Source of the DNA: Hyparrhenia diplandra
Taxonomy: Eukaryota > Streptophyta > Magnoliopsida > Poales > Poaceae
Reading direction: 5' to 3'
DNA: 64,000 nt
Assembly: GCA_015847255.1 (NCBI GenBank)
Contig: JADLZK010008219.1
Span: 434,001-498,000, forward strand
In this document: piece after piece, positions 48,000 to 58,104 of the stretch
How the letters are laid out: each line of letters starts with the position of its first letter
How positions within the stretch are numbered: the first letter of the stretch is position 1
Translations under genes and position numbers: made by a program
The notes under the pieces: model-generated
Told to the model about the DNA's origin: nothing
Database searches by the model: none
Seen by the model: only the letters and a program-made list of their open reading frames with translations

Positions 48000-48780
48000 T
48001 TCATTTCTCATGTGTTAAAGGAACAGAGAAGAATAGCTAACAAGTCCACGCAAGAAATCTTACACGAACCAAAAATATCAACAGCGCAGGGAGCAGCGTT
48101 TTCAAAGCAAGCTTGAACGACGAGCTTGAGGTCGCCAGAGCGATGGACTGGACTGCAGAAGAAGCATGTGTGCGTGCATGTGTGAGTGTCTGCGTTGTAC
48201 TGTGTAATTCTCAAAAAAAAAATGTGTCGATGGAAACCTGGAATAAAAAAAGACAGGTAAAATTACTGAAACTGAAAAAAGTGAAGAACAGATAACAAAT
48301 CGATTGTTTTCCTTTCATTTCTTATGTGTTAAAGGAACACAGAAGAATCGGTAAAATGTCCACACAAGAAATCTTACACGAACTAAAAATATCAACAGCG
48401 CAGGGAGCAGTGTCTTCAAAGCAAGGTTGAATGACGAGCTCAAGGTCGCCGGAGGGATGGACTGGACTGCGGAAGAGGCACTGTAACGCAACAGAATCAG
48501 ACCCAAGAGTCAAACAGATGTGTTTTCCTTTCATTTCTCTTGTGTTAAAGGAACACACAGGAAAATAGCTAACAAGTTCACGCAAGAAATCTTACACGAA
48601 CTAAAAATTTCAACGGCGCAGGGGAGCAGCGTCTCCGGAGCAAGCTTGGACGATGAGCGCGTGAGGTCGCCGGAGGGGTGGATTTGGACTCTAGAACACG
48701 AGCGCTTTACGTCTCCGGCCGGTGCAAGAGGCGAAAGACTCAAACAGCCCGTCAACCACTCTGTTCCAGAAATTCACCGG
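48000..48780 (-). repeat. Three tandem leader-exon units upstream of copy D
   Basis: Units begin near 48000, 48313 and 48528 with TCATTTCTCATGTGTTAAAG-like starts, and carry AATCTTACACGAAC at about 48057, 48370 and 48588. On the minus strand these are GTGTAAGATT donor-like sites. A (TGTG)-rich stretch at 48165-48195 and AAAAAAAAA at 48214-48222 separate the first two. The array is the same type as that upstream of copy A. Confidence 0.65.
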
Positions 48781-48891
48781 CAAAGGCAGGGAAGCGCATT
48801 AGCGAAATATCTGGGCAACTTCTCAAGTTATTATGTTATTCTGTTGTTTTCTCTGTGCCCAAAATATATACTTTAAGGGGCCAGTTGCAGT

Positions 48892-48898
48892 TTTTATA
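48892..48898 (-). promoter_or_regulatory. Candidate TATA box upstream of copy D
   Basis: The minus strand reads CAACTTATAAAAACTGCAACT, as at 61849-61855 and nearly as at 11310-11316. Position and orientation relative to the leader units are conserved. Confidence 0.45.
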
Positions 48899-49069
48899 AG
48901 TTGAGATGAGCTGGCCATGATACAGACTAGCTATTGTAATATGGAGTAGGTCACTGATTGTTGTAATAAAGTGGCCTTTGCACATCAGACAAATACATGA
49001 ATGAAACGGTAGGTAATTTTACCTCTTGCTTCTCCTTTCATAATTTTCATCACCAATTGCAGGGCTGCT

Positions 49070-49380
49070 TCATGATCCGCAGCTGATGCTAGCTAGCATC
49101 GTGGAGCCACCGCCGGGTTCCCAGCACCTACTGCAGAGGCCGAAGTCATTATCTCGATCCACCTCGCTGTGCTCTCCTCTGCTCCTGTTGCGGCAAAACA
49201 TCGAACACCTCGCACGCAATGCAAGAGGGCTGCTCTACTACTCTTTGCACGTGTAATGGATAGCCCCGGTCCGGCGCATGATCTGGCGGGGGAGGGAGTG
49301 TGAACGATTGGAGAGAGGAGAAGAAGAGTGCAACCTCAACCGCCGTGCTCTCCTTCCCATGGCCTCGCCGGCCGCGCCGG
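49070..49380. repeat. Shared intergenic segment (also at 11.65, 23.2 and 62.0 kb)
   Basis: GCTAGCATCGTGGAGCCACC, GGGTTCCCAGCACCTACTGC, CGAAGTCATTATC and GCAATGCAAGAGGGCTGCTC recur in the other modules. The stretch 48480-49380 is colinear with 61452-62370. Confidence 0.75.
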
Positions 49381-50007
49381 TGGAAGCAGGATGGGCTTGT
49401 TTTGTTATTTCTGGTTTCTGTACGAGGCCTGTTTGCAAGTTTGTCCGAACAGCTGTCTCCCTAACCTCTATAAAAGCGTGATCTTTTTTTTTAAAAAAAA
49501 TAAATTAGCATAAAATGAAGAGCGGAGATTAGATGGTCAAATGGGGCATTCATCTTAAGTGACATTTTTGTATTGCACATACACGTGGTATCCTTGGGAA
49601 TTTGATTTATAGAATTGGCCTTCTTAAGAGGCTTGAAATTCTATTTTTTTGAGGCAGGGATACTTTTTGATCTTCTTCTAAAATGTACATGTCTCCAAAA
49701 ATCATTTTTTAAGCATCATTCAAACTCACTCTCTAAAATCCTCTTTTGGAGAGCCATTTGAATTAAAATTGTTTTCTCTACATTCGCATCTTCCAAAAAT
49801 TGGGGATTTTACATATATACCATTATAATGGTTGCGCTTTTACACCTAATATCACTCTTATAATGCGTCTTACAGATGTACCAGCCTAAAAGTTGAATCT
49901 CTTATATTTTTACCACTTTTTCTACGTGGCACGCCATGTCAGCTGGGCCGCTCCAACACAGTCAGCAGAGACATGTGAAATGAACTCCGTACCTACGTAC
50001 CCATACG

Positions 50008-51400
50008 CGCGGTTTGACAGTGCGAGTCGATCGACCATCCAAAGCTCGAACACAGACATCCTCTGGGACAAATCTTCGAGTTAAACTAGAGCAGGCACCG
50101 GGCATGACTAAAGACAACACCATGGAAGCAAAGGAAAATCCGAAGTTAATTAATTTGTTATAAAAACGTGCACACGTCGTTGGCAATTACGTAGTACTTT
50201 TATTATATAAAAAAAGAAAATAATGGAAACTTTCCAGACTCATCCACGGGAGAGTGCTCCTGGTTTGTCACCAATCCAGCAGAAATGCAGTTACTTATAT
50301 CCAACCAAATTTTTAAGGCCCCCTTTGTTTCAGAGGTGAATCAAAGGGAAAGTATAGGAATCGTATCCTTTGGAATTGCTGACGTCAGAGTGCCTTTGGA
50401 ACACGCAGGAGAAACGCAGGGAGCTATCCAGAGGATTTGCGGTTCCCTCACTGTAACGTAAGAAAGCAAACATTCACGCCGAGCTCATGAAAAACGCAGG
50501 AAATGATCCATAGGAATCACCGTTCCCTTTCCTATCTTGAACTCCGGTTTCTATGATTTTTCCTGTGTCTGGCCTGTGAACCAAAGGGCGCCTTAGAGTC
50601 GAGTTCGAGTCGTGACAGATTATCATTCGGCTTAGCAAACGAAATTTACAGCCAGATTATCTGCCATCGTCCTCGTCTTCAGTTACTCAGCAGTCAGCAC
50701 AGTGTTACCAAACGGCAACAAGCAAGGACAGGACGTCAACAGAGGAAGCGCCGGTCCACTCGTCAGCCTGTTCCGAGTGGCTGCTATGTGGGACCCGGGT
50801 GGCTGGTATGTGGGACCCGAGTGGCAGTGACTACAATGTAGAATATAGACTAATCTAGTATTTAAAGAATGTAGAAATGCATCAAACAAACAATTGACTC
50901 AATACAATCCTTCCTCTGCCGTTGTCGACTTGCCTACTCTGTTCTTCTCTCTGATCTCCCGCTCCCCAATTCCTTCTTCTCCGATCCCTACACTCCTGCT
51001 TACACAAAGGTGCTCTATCAGTGTTAGACAAACACTGACCACTGCATCTCTGATCACTGGCTCGCTCAAACAAAATAGGCGTGTGTGAATTTTAAGGTGG
51101 CCAGCTTTTCCTCAGATTATCAGCCACATGCATCAAGGTACTAATAGCCTAGACATGCATGGTGCAGGTGATCGCTGACAAGTCACCCAGCCATGTCAGG
51201 CACAATGGAGCCCCATCCACAACCAAGAGCTCTGTCCATGTCTGCTGAATTATGCAGCGATAGATAAAGGAGCCAAACATGATCAGAACAATCCCACAAA
51301 TTTGAGGTAAGGAACTAAACATTTTAGCCTCGATTATAGGGGAGGACTACAGATGTTCTTATTACAGTACAGCCAACCAATTTGCCTTGCACAGGACGGT
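50008..51400. repeat. Second copy of the A-type downstream flank
   Basis: Colinear with 4655-5700 apart from the Tourist-like MITE at 50317-50592 and small indels. It joins directly to the standard 3' flank of copy E at about 51410, which marks a recombination or duplication boundary. Confidence 0.7.
50317..50592. mobile_element. Tourist-like MITE (276 bp)
   Basis: The ends GGCCCCCTTTGTTTCAGAGG and, read inward from the right, GGCGCCCTTTGGTTCACAGG form inverted repeats. The flanks are TAA on the left and TTA on the right, as expected for the 3-bp target of Tourist elements. The duplicated flank near 4917-4930 reads ATTTTTAAGAGTCG without the insert, an empty site that confirms mobility. Confidence 0.8.
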
Positions 51401-51412
51401 ACTGAACTCCCA

Positions 51413-52307
51413 CTAACTCGTCTATTTGGGCCGGTCCAGATCGTTTGAAGCAGAGCAGCAGGAACAACGGCTACTCCTCTGCTAGAATTAAGTTATGCAC
51501 ATGAAAACTCAGAGAACACATGACACCAGCAAACACCAACACGACGACAGCACCCCGGAAACAAAGAAAATCCTAATGTATTGGAAACACACCACACGTC
51601 GTTGGTAATAGCTGTTTTCAATATTTATTACTCCCTTTGTTCCAAATTGTAGTTCACTTTTGACTTTTCTAGATCCATTTGTTTTGCTATGTATCTAGAC
51701 ATAGTGTATAACTAGGTGCATAGCAAAATCAATGTATCTAGAAAAGCCAAAGTGAACTATAATTTGGAACGGAGGGAGTACAAACTTTGCACAGCCATGT
51801 TAGAGTATAGCTGTTATTATTGCAAACAATCGACCAGTTCACCTCAAAGCGATAGCCACACTTTTATCTTTCTTCATCATTGGAGGCTTATTCTACGATT
51901 AGAGAAATACTTTCTGGCAATTGTTAATGGCCAAGGAAGGAATAACAGGATAAGTGAAATGCATGATATAAGAGGAACAAACAAACTGGCAACCTGAGAA
52001 TTCATGGAGGCCTTCCAGTTACGGTGGCCGTGGTTGTGGGCAATACAAGCAGCTATGGTGGGGCTGCCTTTGACTTGAACTGGGCGGAAAATAGTCTGAG
52101 CAGTCCACTGTACCCAGTACCCTTATAACCTGCTGTAGAGACGACGGCGCCTGTGACGGGGTCAGGGTGACCACGAGGTGCCTGTTTGGATCATAAAGTA
52201 TGTTAGAATATTGGAAGAGAAAGTTAATTAGTCCTCGAGAATGAATCGGTGTAAGCTTTACCTTTTCATTTCTTTCAAGTGCAAAGTCTAAAGAAGCAAC
52301 TTCAGTA
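51413..52307 (-). other. 3' flank and predicted 3'UTR of copy E with 80-nt intron (52182-52261)
   Basis: The standard downstream block, interrupted by the Stowaway MITE at 51631-51778. On the minus strand the donor GTAAAGC begins at 52261 and the acceptor ATCCAAACAG ends at 52182. The junction is 46 nt past the stop codon of copy E. Confidence 0.55.
51631..51778. mobile_element. Stowaway MITE (148 bp) with TA target duplication
   Basis: The element begins CTCCCTTTGTTCCAAATTGT and ends in the matching inverted repeat (AATTTGGAACGGAGGGAG), with most of the interior also self-complementary. TA flanks both sides. In the other five modules the same site reads CAATATTTATTACAAACTTT without interruption, so the insertion point is exact. 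Confidence 0.95.
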
Positions 52308-55300
52308 TTAGTTGATGTACTTCCAGCGGATGTGCGAAATCTTTGACCAGCTTTCTCCGTCAGGCTCTCGGCAGTTCTGCGCCAAGACAGGACAACGTTG
52401 TATGTATATGCTTATTTGGAGGGAGGACGGCAGATCTGGTAAACATGTTATGTTGGGGCAATTACAGATATCAAGATTCTGCAGACTGGACAGAAGTTTC
52501 AGATTTGTTGGCAGGGACTCCATTTTGCAACTGTAGAAACCCAGGTGCTTGACAGATGAGAGACTTGCGGGTTCTATAAATGAAACTGACGGCTCCTTGC
52601 AACCTACAAGAAAAAGCTTTGACGGGGCTATAAACCCTTCAGACTTGAGCATCTGGTTGAGCAATACGGAACTACTGACAGTGAGCGATTCCCGGACATG
52701 CAACTGTGAGATGTGCTTGGCAGTGAGGTTTGGAACATTTACCAAACTTAGGCCCTTAAGGTGCAGGGAAGACAGGCCTTCAAGCGAGCACAGATCAGGG
52801 AGACAAGATAGATGTAATGATTCAAGGGAGGTCAGGTGGCCAATTGATAAGGATGGGGAGCTTTCTGCAACCATAAATGGCAAGAGATTTCATGCCTGGC
52901 AAGCCATTAATGAATGAATCAGCTACAAGTATGCATCCTCCTATGCAGAGTGTACCAAGGTTTAATGCCATAAATTCTGCTCCACGTGCCAGCTCTAAAG
53001 AAGGGCAACTTCTGGAATAAAGAGTGGAAAGAGATGGAGCAGCACGTGAGCCACCCAGTGATCTGAGACACCAACAGCCAACTAGTTCCAAACTCTCAAG
53101 TTTTGCCAAATGCTGAAACACCTGTTCCGAGGGGAGTGCAGTTAATGCCATATTACCATTCAATGATAATCTTGTCAGTGAAGTGAGGCCACCGAGGCAA
53201 ATTGCTAAAGCTTCATCTGTGATACTGCATGACGAAAGGAAAAGTTCACGGAGTCCTGATGGTAGAACCAGTGGCAGCTCCATGGTCCTTCCATAAATGA
53301 CTTTTATCCTCTGCTCATGGCAAAAGAGCCATGCCTTGATGATATTTTCTTTCCCCAATTCTCTGTCTCTATCTTCCTCCATACCACTTTCCATAATTTG
53401 TAGATGTGTGGTTATATCATCATCCATCATCAGTGTCACCAACTGCTTGAGAGCTAAATAGTCTTGTGACAGTACTCTCCTAACATCTGATCCTGAATCC
53501 ACCTCCCACATTGATGCAAGTTTAGATGCCACTGTCTTCATTATCTTTCCCCTCAAATCATGCTGGTCGATCTCATTTTTGGAGACAAACATAAGCAAAT
53601 GGGCACTTCGAATCGATAATTTTGTAAGCATTCTTTGGAAGACAAGGTAATATCTTCAATTTTGGAACTTTTTCTAGACACAACCTAGAACAATGCTGTA
53701 GGAGCTCAGTATTATTAGGTGGTAGGCCTTCTAACAAAGTGCAGCCAATAAGCTTAAAACTTTCCAAATTTTCAAAATACGATGGCTCAAGTAACCACCT
53801 TGGATATGTGGGAGATTTGTAGCCTTTGATTCCGAGGCCACTAAGTTGGGGTGAAGGTCTCGGACCTTCTAGAATATCCAAATGTAAAGTATCTGCTGCA
53901 TCCATTCCATTCTCGCTACTCCAAGGCCAGCCACAACTTTTTAAGGCGATTCTTCTTATATAGCATCGACTCTAAGGCATCATCCTTTCCCATGACATTC
54001 TCAAGGTTTTCTACCCTTAAACCGCCACCAAGCTCATTCAAGTGCTTCGGTTTGCCGCAACTCATATCCTTGCTTCTTTTTGCACAGAAAAAGACATGCA
54101 TGTCTTCAGAGCGAAGTTAGCATGCCTATATTGGGAATTTTATGAATAGAGATTTCATTGATGGTGAACGTGTAAACCCCTGTAAGCTCCCAAATGACGT
54201 AGCTTACTTAAATTGCAAAGCTTGTCAGGCAGCCTCTCCACCATTGGGTTTAAATGTAGTAACTGCAAGTGGTAAAGCGTACATAATGATTTGGGCAATT
54301 CAGAAACTAATGTTCTCTTCAGGTTCAAATATCGAAGGTGCTTGATTCACCAACGGATTCGGGCAACTTACTACCGTTGTAAAATGACAAATACAATACA
54401 CGTAACTTCTTCAGGTTCCGCAACATCGATCAAAAATTTCACTTGCATCATCCATTAGTGGATCAAGGCGGATGACAGTGCGTAAATGATGTAGCTTGTA
54501 GATACATTGTTTATGCTTTAGCATACTCTCAACCTGAAGAGAGAGATGTCGAACAGTGCATGGTACTTCTTTGATATTACCCTCTTCTAATCTGAAGCAG
54601 TCTTCTACGGAGAGTGACTGTGCCAAATCATGAAGAATGTCGTGCATGATATAGTACGGATTAGAATACTTTCCAGTAACCAATTGGAAGAAAGATCCAG
54701 ATACCAGATCATTGAAGTAATCCCTGCCAACATCTTCTAATGTCCTCCTACTCGAATTGCATGAACCAACAAAGCCTTCTGCCACCCAAAGGTGAACCAA
54801 CTCATCAGGTTTATATCTATGACCTTTTGGAAATAAGCCGCAATACAAGAAGCACCTCTGCAGACATGGATCTAACTTCTCATAACTCCACAACAGAAGC
54901 CGTGAAGGGCTCACTAAAATCACTCGGCCAAAGCAGACTTTCCATTCAATGATATCTTTCTTTTTGCTCAATCGGGATCCTAGAACTTTTGCTACCAAAG
55001 GACACCGCCCAAGCCTTCTAGCAATCACCTCTGCAGTATGTTCTAGCTTACTATATAGAAGCTGGTCTCCAATTTTTGGTCCGAGAAAACATGGTGTTTG
55101 AAGAGTGCAAAGAAGTCGGCATCGTCCATGTTTTCCAAATGAACGACTTGTTCACAAAGTGAACATTTGCAGAAGTGTTGCACTCGAGAAGTCACCGTAA
55201 CTTTGCTTCCCGATTTGTTTAGAGATTAATGGATCCGGGAGTTGAAACCACTCTATCTCACCGTCCCGATTTTTCAAACCAAACATCATCCAAGACAAGT

Positions 55301-56209
55301 AGGATTTCTCTCGACTCCGCAAAGAAGTCACGTAATTTGCACTTCGGAGAGTATCAAGATTATCAATACATGGGCACTCCCCATTTGTTGCGAGACTCAA
55401 TAATCTCCCTTGTGTGACGACGGACATCAAGCTTGCGTGAGATGCAGACCCACATCCTGACATCAAAGCCTTCTTCTATCCTCTTGTCATTGTAGACATA
55501 CTGTGCTAAGGTGGATTTCCCCATTCCTCCTGCTCCAACAATGGCCAAACTCGAATACCTAGCTGAGCTTTCATCATCAACTGTTGTCTTGCCAAGAAGA
55601 AAATCTACGATATGATCACAATCCTTGTCACGGCCGAAAACTTTTGAAGTGCAAAGTGATGTCACTTTGTGGTTAGAGGAACAATGGTTGTTGGTGCCGC
55701 TTGCCACCCCGAACACGTAGTATTTCCGTGTGGTATGCTAAGAAGATCACGAAGTTCCTTTGCTTCCGTCGGGATGGCCTTGAGCTCATTCATCTTGCTT
55801 ATTAGCTTCTTGTTCTCGGGGAGCAAGTTTGCGCGCCTGTTGCAGCAAAGCACGAAGTGGCTTCAGGATGGTGGATGCAATGGAGGAGGATTCACCCTGG
55901 CCTACCAAGGGATCGTTCCCACTTTTGGCGTTGCGTTTGAGGAGGTTGTACTCATGCTCATCCAGCAGGTCCTCAAAGCATCATAGAAGGCTTCTTTGAG
56001 CGCCAGATCCATGCCTCCGGCTTGCCCTTGTGGGGACTCTTCTCTGCCGCTTGAATCACTAGATCAAAGCGTGGCAAGACAAAGTGGCTTCTAGTTCTTT
56101 GGAGCTCACGCACCATGTCCACACCGAGGTAATTTGAAGCTTCAAGAAGAAGCTTTTTGACAATTGGCGATGCCACCCACCTTAAGCCGGGGAGCACCAA
56201 TTCCGCCAT
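52308..56209 (-). pseudogene. Rp1-like: Rp1-like CC-NB-LRR resistance gene, copy E (frame-disrupted)
   Basis: A full-length Rp1-family gene by span (3902 bp). The start is the ATG at 56209 (MAELVLPGLRWVASPIVKKL), the same N-terminal subtype as copy B. Open pieces include the coiled coil, then at 55363-55716 VFGRDKDCDHIVDFLLGKTT, the P-loop GAGGMGKSTLAQ near 55519-55545 and FDVRMWVCISRKLDVRRHTR. The kinase-2 LDDVWF is near 55280. The piece 54411-55028 has CLQRCFLYCGLFPKGHRY, YYIMHDILHDLAQSLS near 54640 and RHLSLQVESM. The LRR is open over 52822-53631 and 52308-52883, ending WSKISHIRWKYIN. Frame breaks include GTTGCGAGACTC for GTTGCAGACTC near 55389, a CHG-type site. It is one of the better preserved copies. 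Confidence 0.9.
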
Positions 56210-56639
56210 GGAGCTGCTGTGGTTTGTGCTTCACCTTCTATTGTGAGTGAAGAGGGTCTTGGATGAAAAGGACAGATAGAATAGGTAATGACACAAAATG
56301 GTTGGATTTTGGAGGGACCCACGTCAGGGAAACCATGGGGAAGAAGCTAGGACTAAAGACATTTTCTTCTCTCCTTTTTTTGTGTGTTTGTGTTTTTTCT
56401 CCTTTTTGTTCTGGTAGGGGTGAAATAAACGACTGGGACGATGTAGGATGGGAGTGTCTCTGCTGAGGAAGAAAAACAAGAACAAAATGGATGAATGGAT
56501 GGACGATGGGAAGCTGGAAAAAAGCTGTTTTTCTTCTATTTTGGAGTATGGATGAGGTGATTCTGCTGAAGGGAAATAACTGATGAAGACATGAGGGGAA
56601 ACCTGGAATCAGAAAGACAGGATAAAATTAGTGAAACTA

Positions 56640-57190
56640 GTAGGAGAAACAAGCCAACTGATTGTTTTCCTTTCTCATGTATTCCAAATGCAAGATAGAT
56701 ACGGGAACACACAAGGAAACACTCCTAGCTACTAACAAGTTATAGTCACAAAATGAAGAGCAGAGATTAGAGATCTTACACGAAATAAAAACAATCAAGG
56801 GCGTGGTCAAGAGAGAAAGAGTTGGCGGTGCCGGCGTCGACGACGAGCGCGAGATCAGCGGAGCGGTGGACTGGAGTGTCGATCTAGAACCAAAGACAAG
56901 ATAAAAATTAGTGAAACTAGTAGGAAAAACAGGCAAACGGATTGTTTTCCTTTCTCATGTATTCTGGTTCCTTTGTCATGTGTTCTGGTTCCAAGATCGG
57001 GGAACACAGAGAGAAACACTCCTAGCTAACAAGTTATTTAACACATAATGAAGAGTGGAGATTTGAGATCTTACAGGAAATAAAATCAAGGGCGCGATGA
57101 ACAGAGTTGCCGCGTCAACGACGAGCTTGAGGTCGCTGGAGTGGTGGACTGGACCCTGGAACAAGTGCTTGCAAGAGAATAGAGTTGCCA
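56640..57190 (-). repeat. Two leader-exon units upstream of copy E (B/E type)
   Basis: Units start near 56661 and 56941 (GATTGTTTTCCTTTCTCATG), with CGGGAACACA, a donor-like GTGTAAGATCTC at about 56772-56783 or CTGTAAGATCTC at about 57067-57078 on the minus strand, and ATCAAGGGCG. They match the units upstream of copy B. Confidence 0.6.
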
Positions 57191-57578
57191 GAAAAGGGGC
57201 TCGGAGTGGGAGGGAAGCAGCTGTGTTGTTTCGATGGGAAAACCAGAAAAGGTGGAAAAGGCGCTGGCGTGCTGCAGTGCTGATTATTAATTACTACTAG
57301 TTGCTAGTGGAGTGGAGATGATTATCTCTAAATAGAGTAGGCTTATATTAAAATTAGAAAGATACTCTGACCCTCAAAGAAAGCCGTTTTAATTGGCTAT
57401 AAGTTCAGGCAAACATGAGGCCGAACATATCACTGATTGTTGTAGAAGTGGTCTTAGCACAACAGGTTAAAATAACAATAATTCACCCATAAACTAAAGC
57501 ATCAATCAAGCCAAAAACACGGTAGGTGAATCTGTCATTCTACCTGCTCCTTCCATAATTTTATCATTGCTGTACCTT

Positions 57579-57747
57579 GGGGACGAAGCCAGAAAAAAAT
57601 TTAGGTGGGGCTTAGCCCCTTGCTAATAAAGGTTAGCACATTCTAATCTCTATAATTAGACACAAAATTTAAGAGAGAGCTTAGGAGGTTTCCACATGTC
57701 TGACATGCGTAGGTGGGGCTTGAGCCCGGGTGCTGGCTCCGTCACTG
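57579..57747. mobile_element. Small hAT-like MITE (about 169 bp), absent at 22.73 kb
   Basis: The paralogous sequence at about 22710-22740 reads GTACCTTCTACC, while here CCTT is followed by GGGGACGAAGCCAG, about 150 bp, and GGCTCCGTCACTG before CCTTCTACC resumes. The ends are imperfect inverted repeats (CGAAGCCAG and CGGAGCCAGC), and CCTT is repeated at both edges. The CAGTGNCGGAGCCAG style of terminus is common among small grass hAT-like elements (from memory). The family assignment is tentative, but the insertion itself is clear. Confidence 0.6.
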
Positions 57748-58104
57748 CCTTCTACCTTTTCTGCTACGACCAAGGCCAACAATACAATACTATGACGCAC
57801 TTGGTCTTAGGTCTATTGGAAAAAAAAAATAATTCAAGTCATTGTCCGTGGAAGTGTGTGACTGGGTAAACAGGCTTGTCCAAACTATACTCCATCGATC
57901 TACTGTGATGCCTATATTCAGACAACAAATACTAACCGCTAAGTAATCCTTCTTGTCCTCCAGTTTGGTGATCATCAACCTTACAATATAATTCATGCAC
58001 CCTGATATATCTAAGGACAAACCTGCCCTAAGTTACTCAACAATGACATGGACAAACCACAAACAAAATCAGTATGGACAACACAACTTCAAGAGAAGGA
58101 CGCA

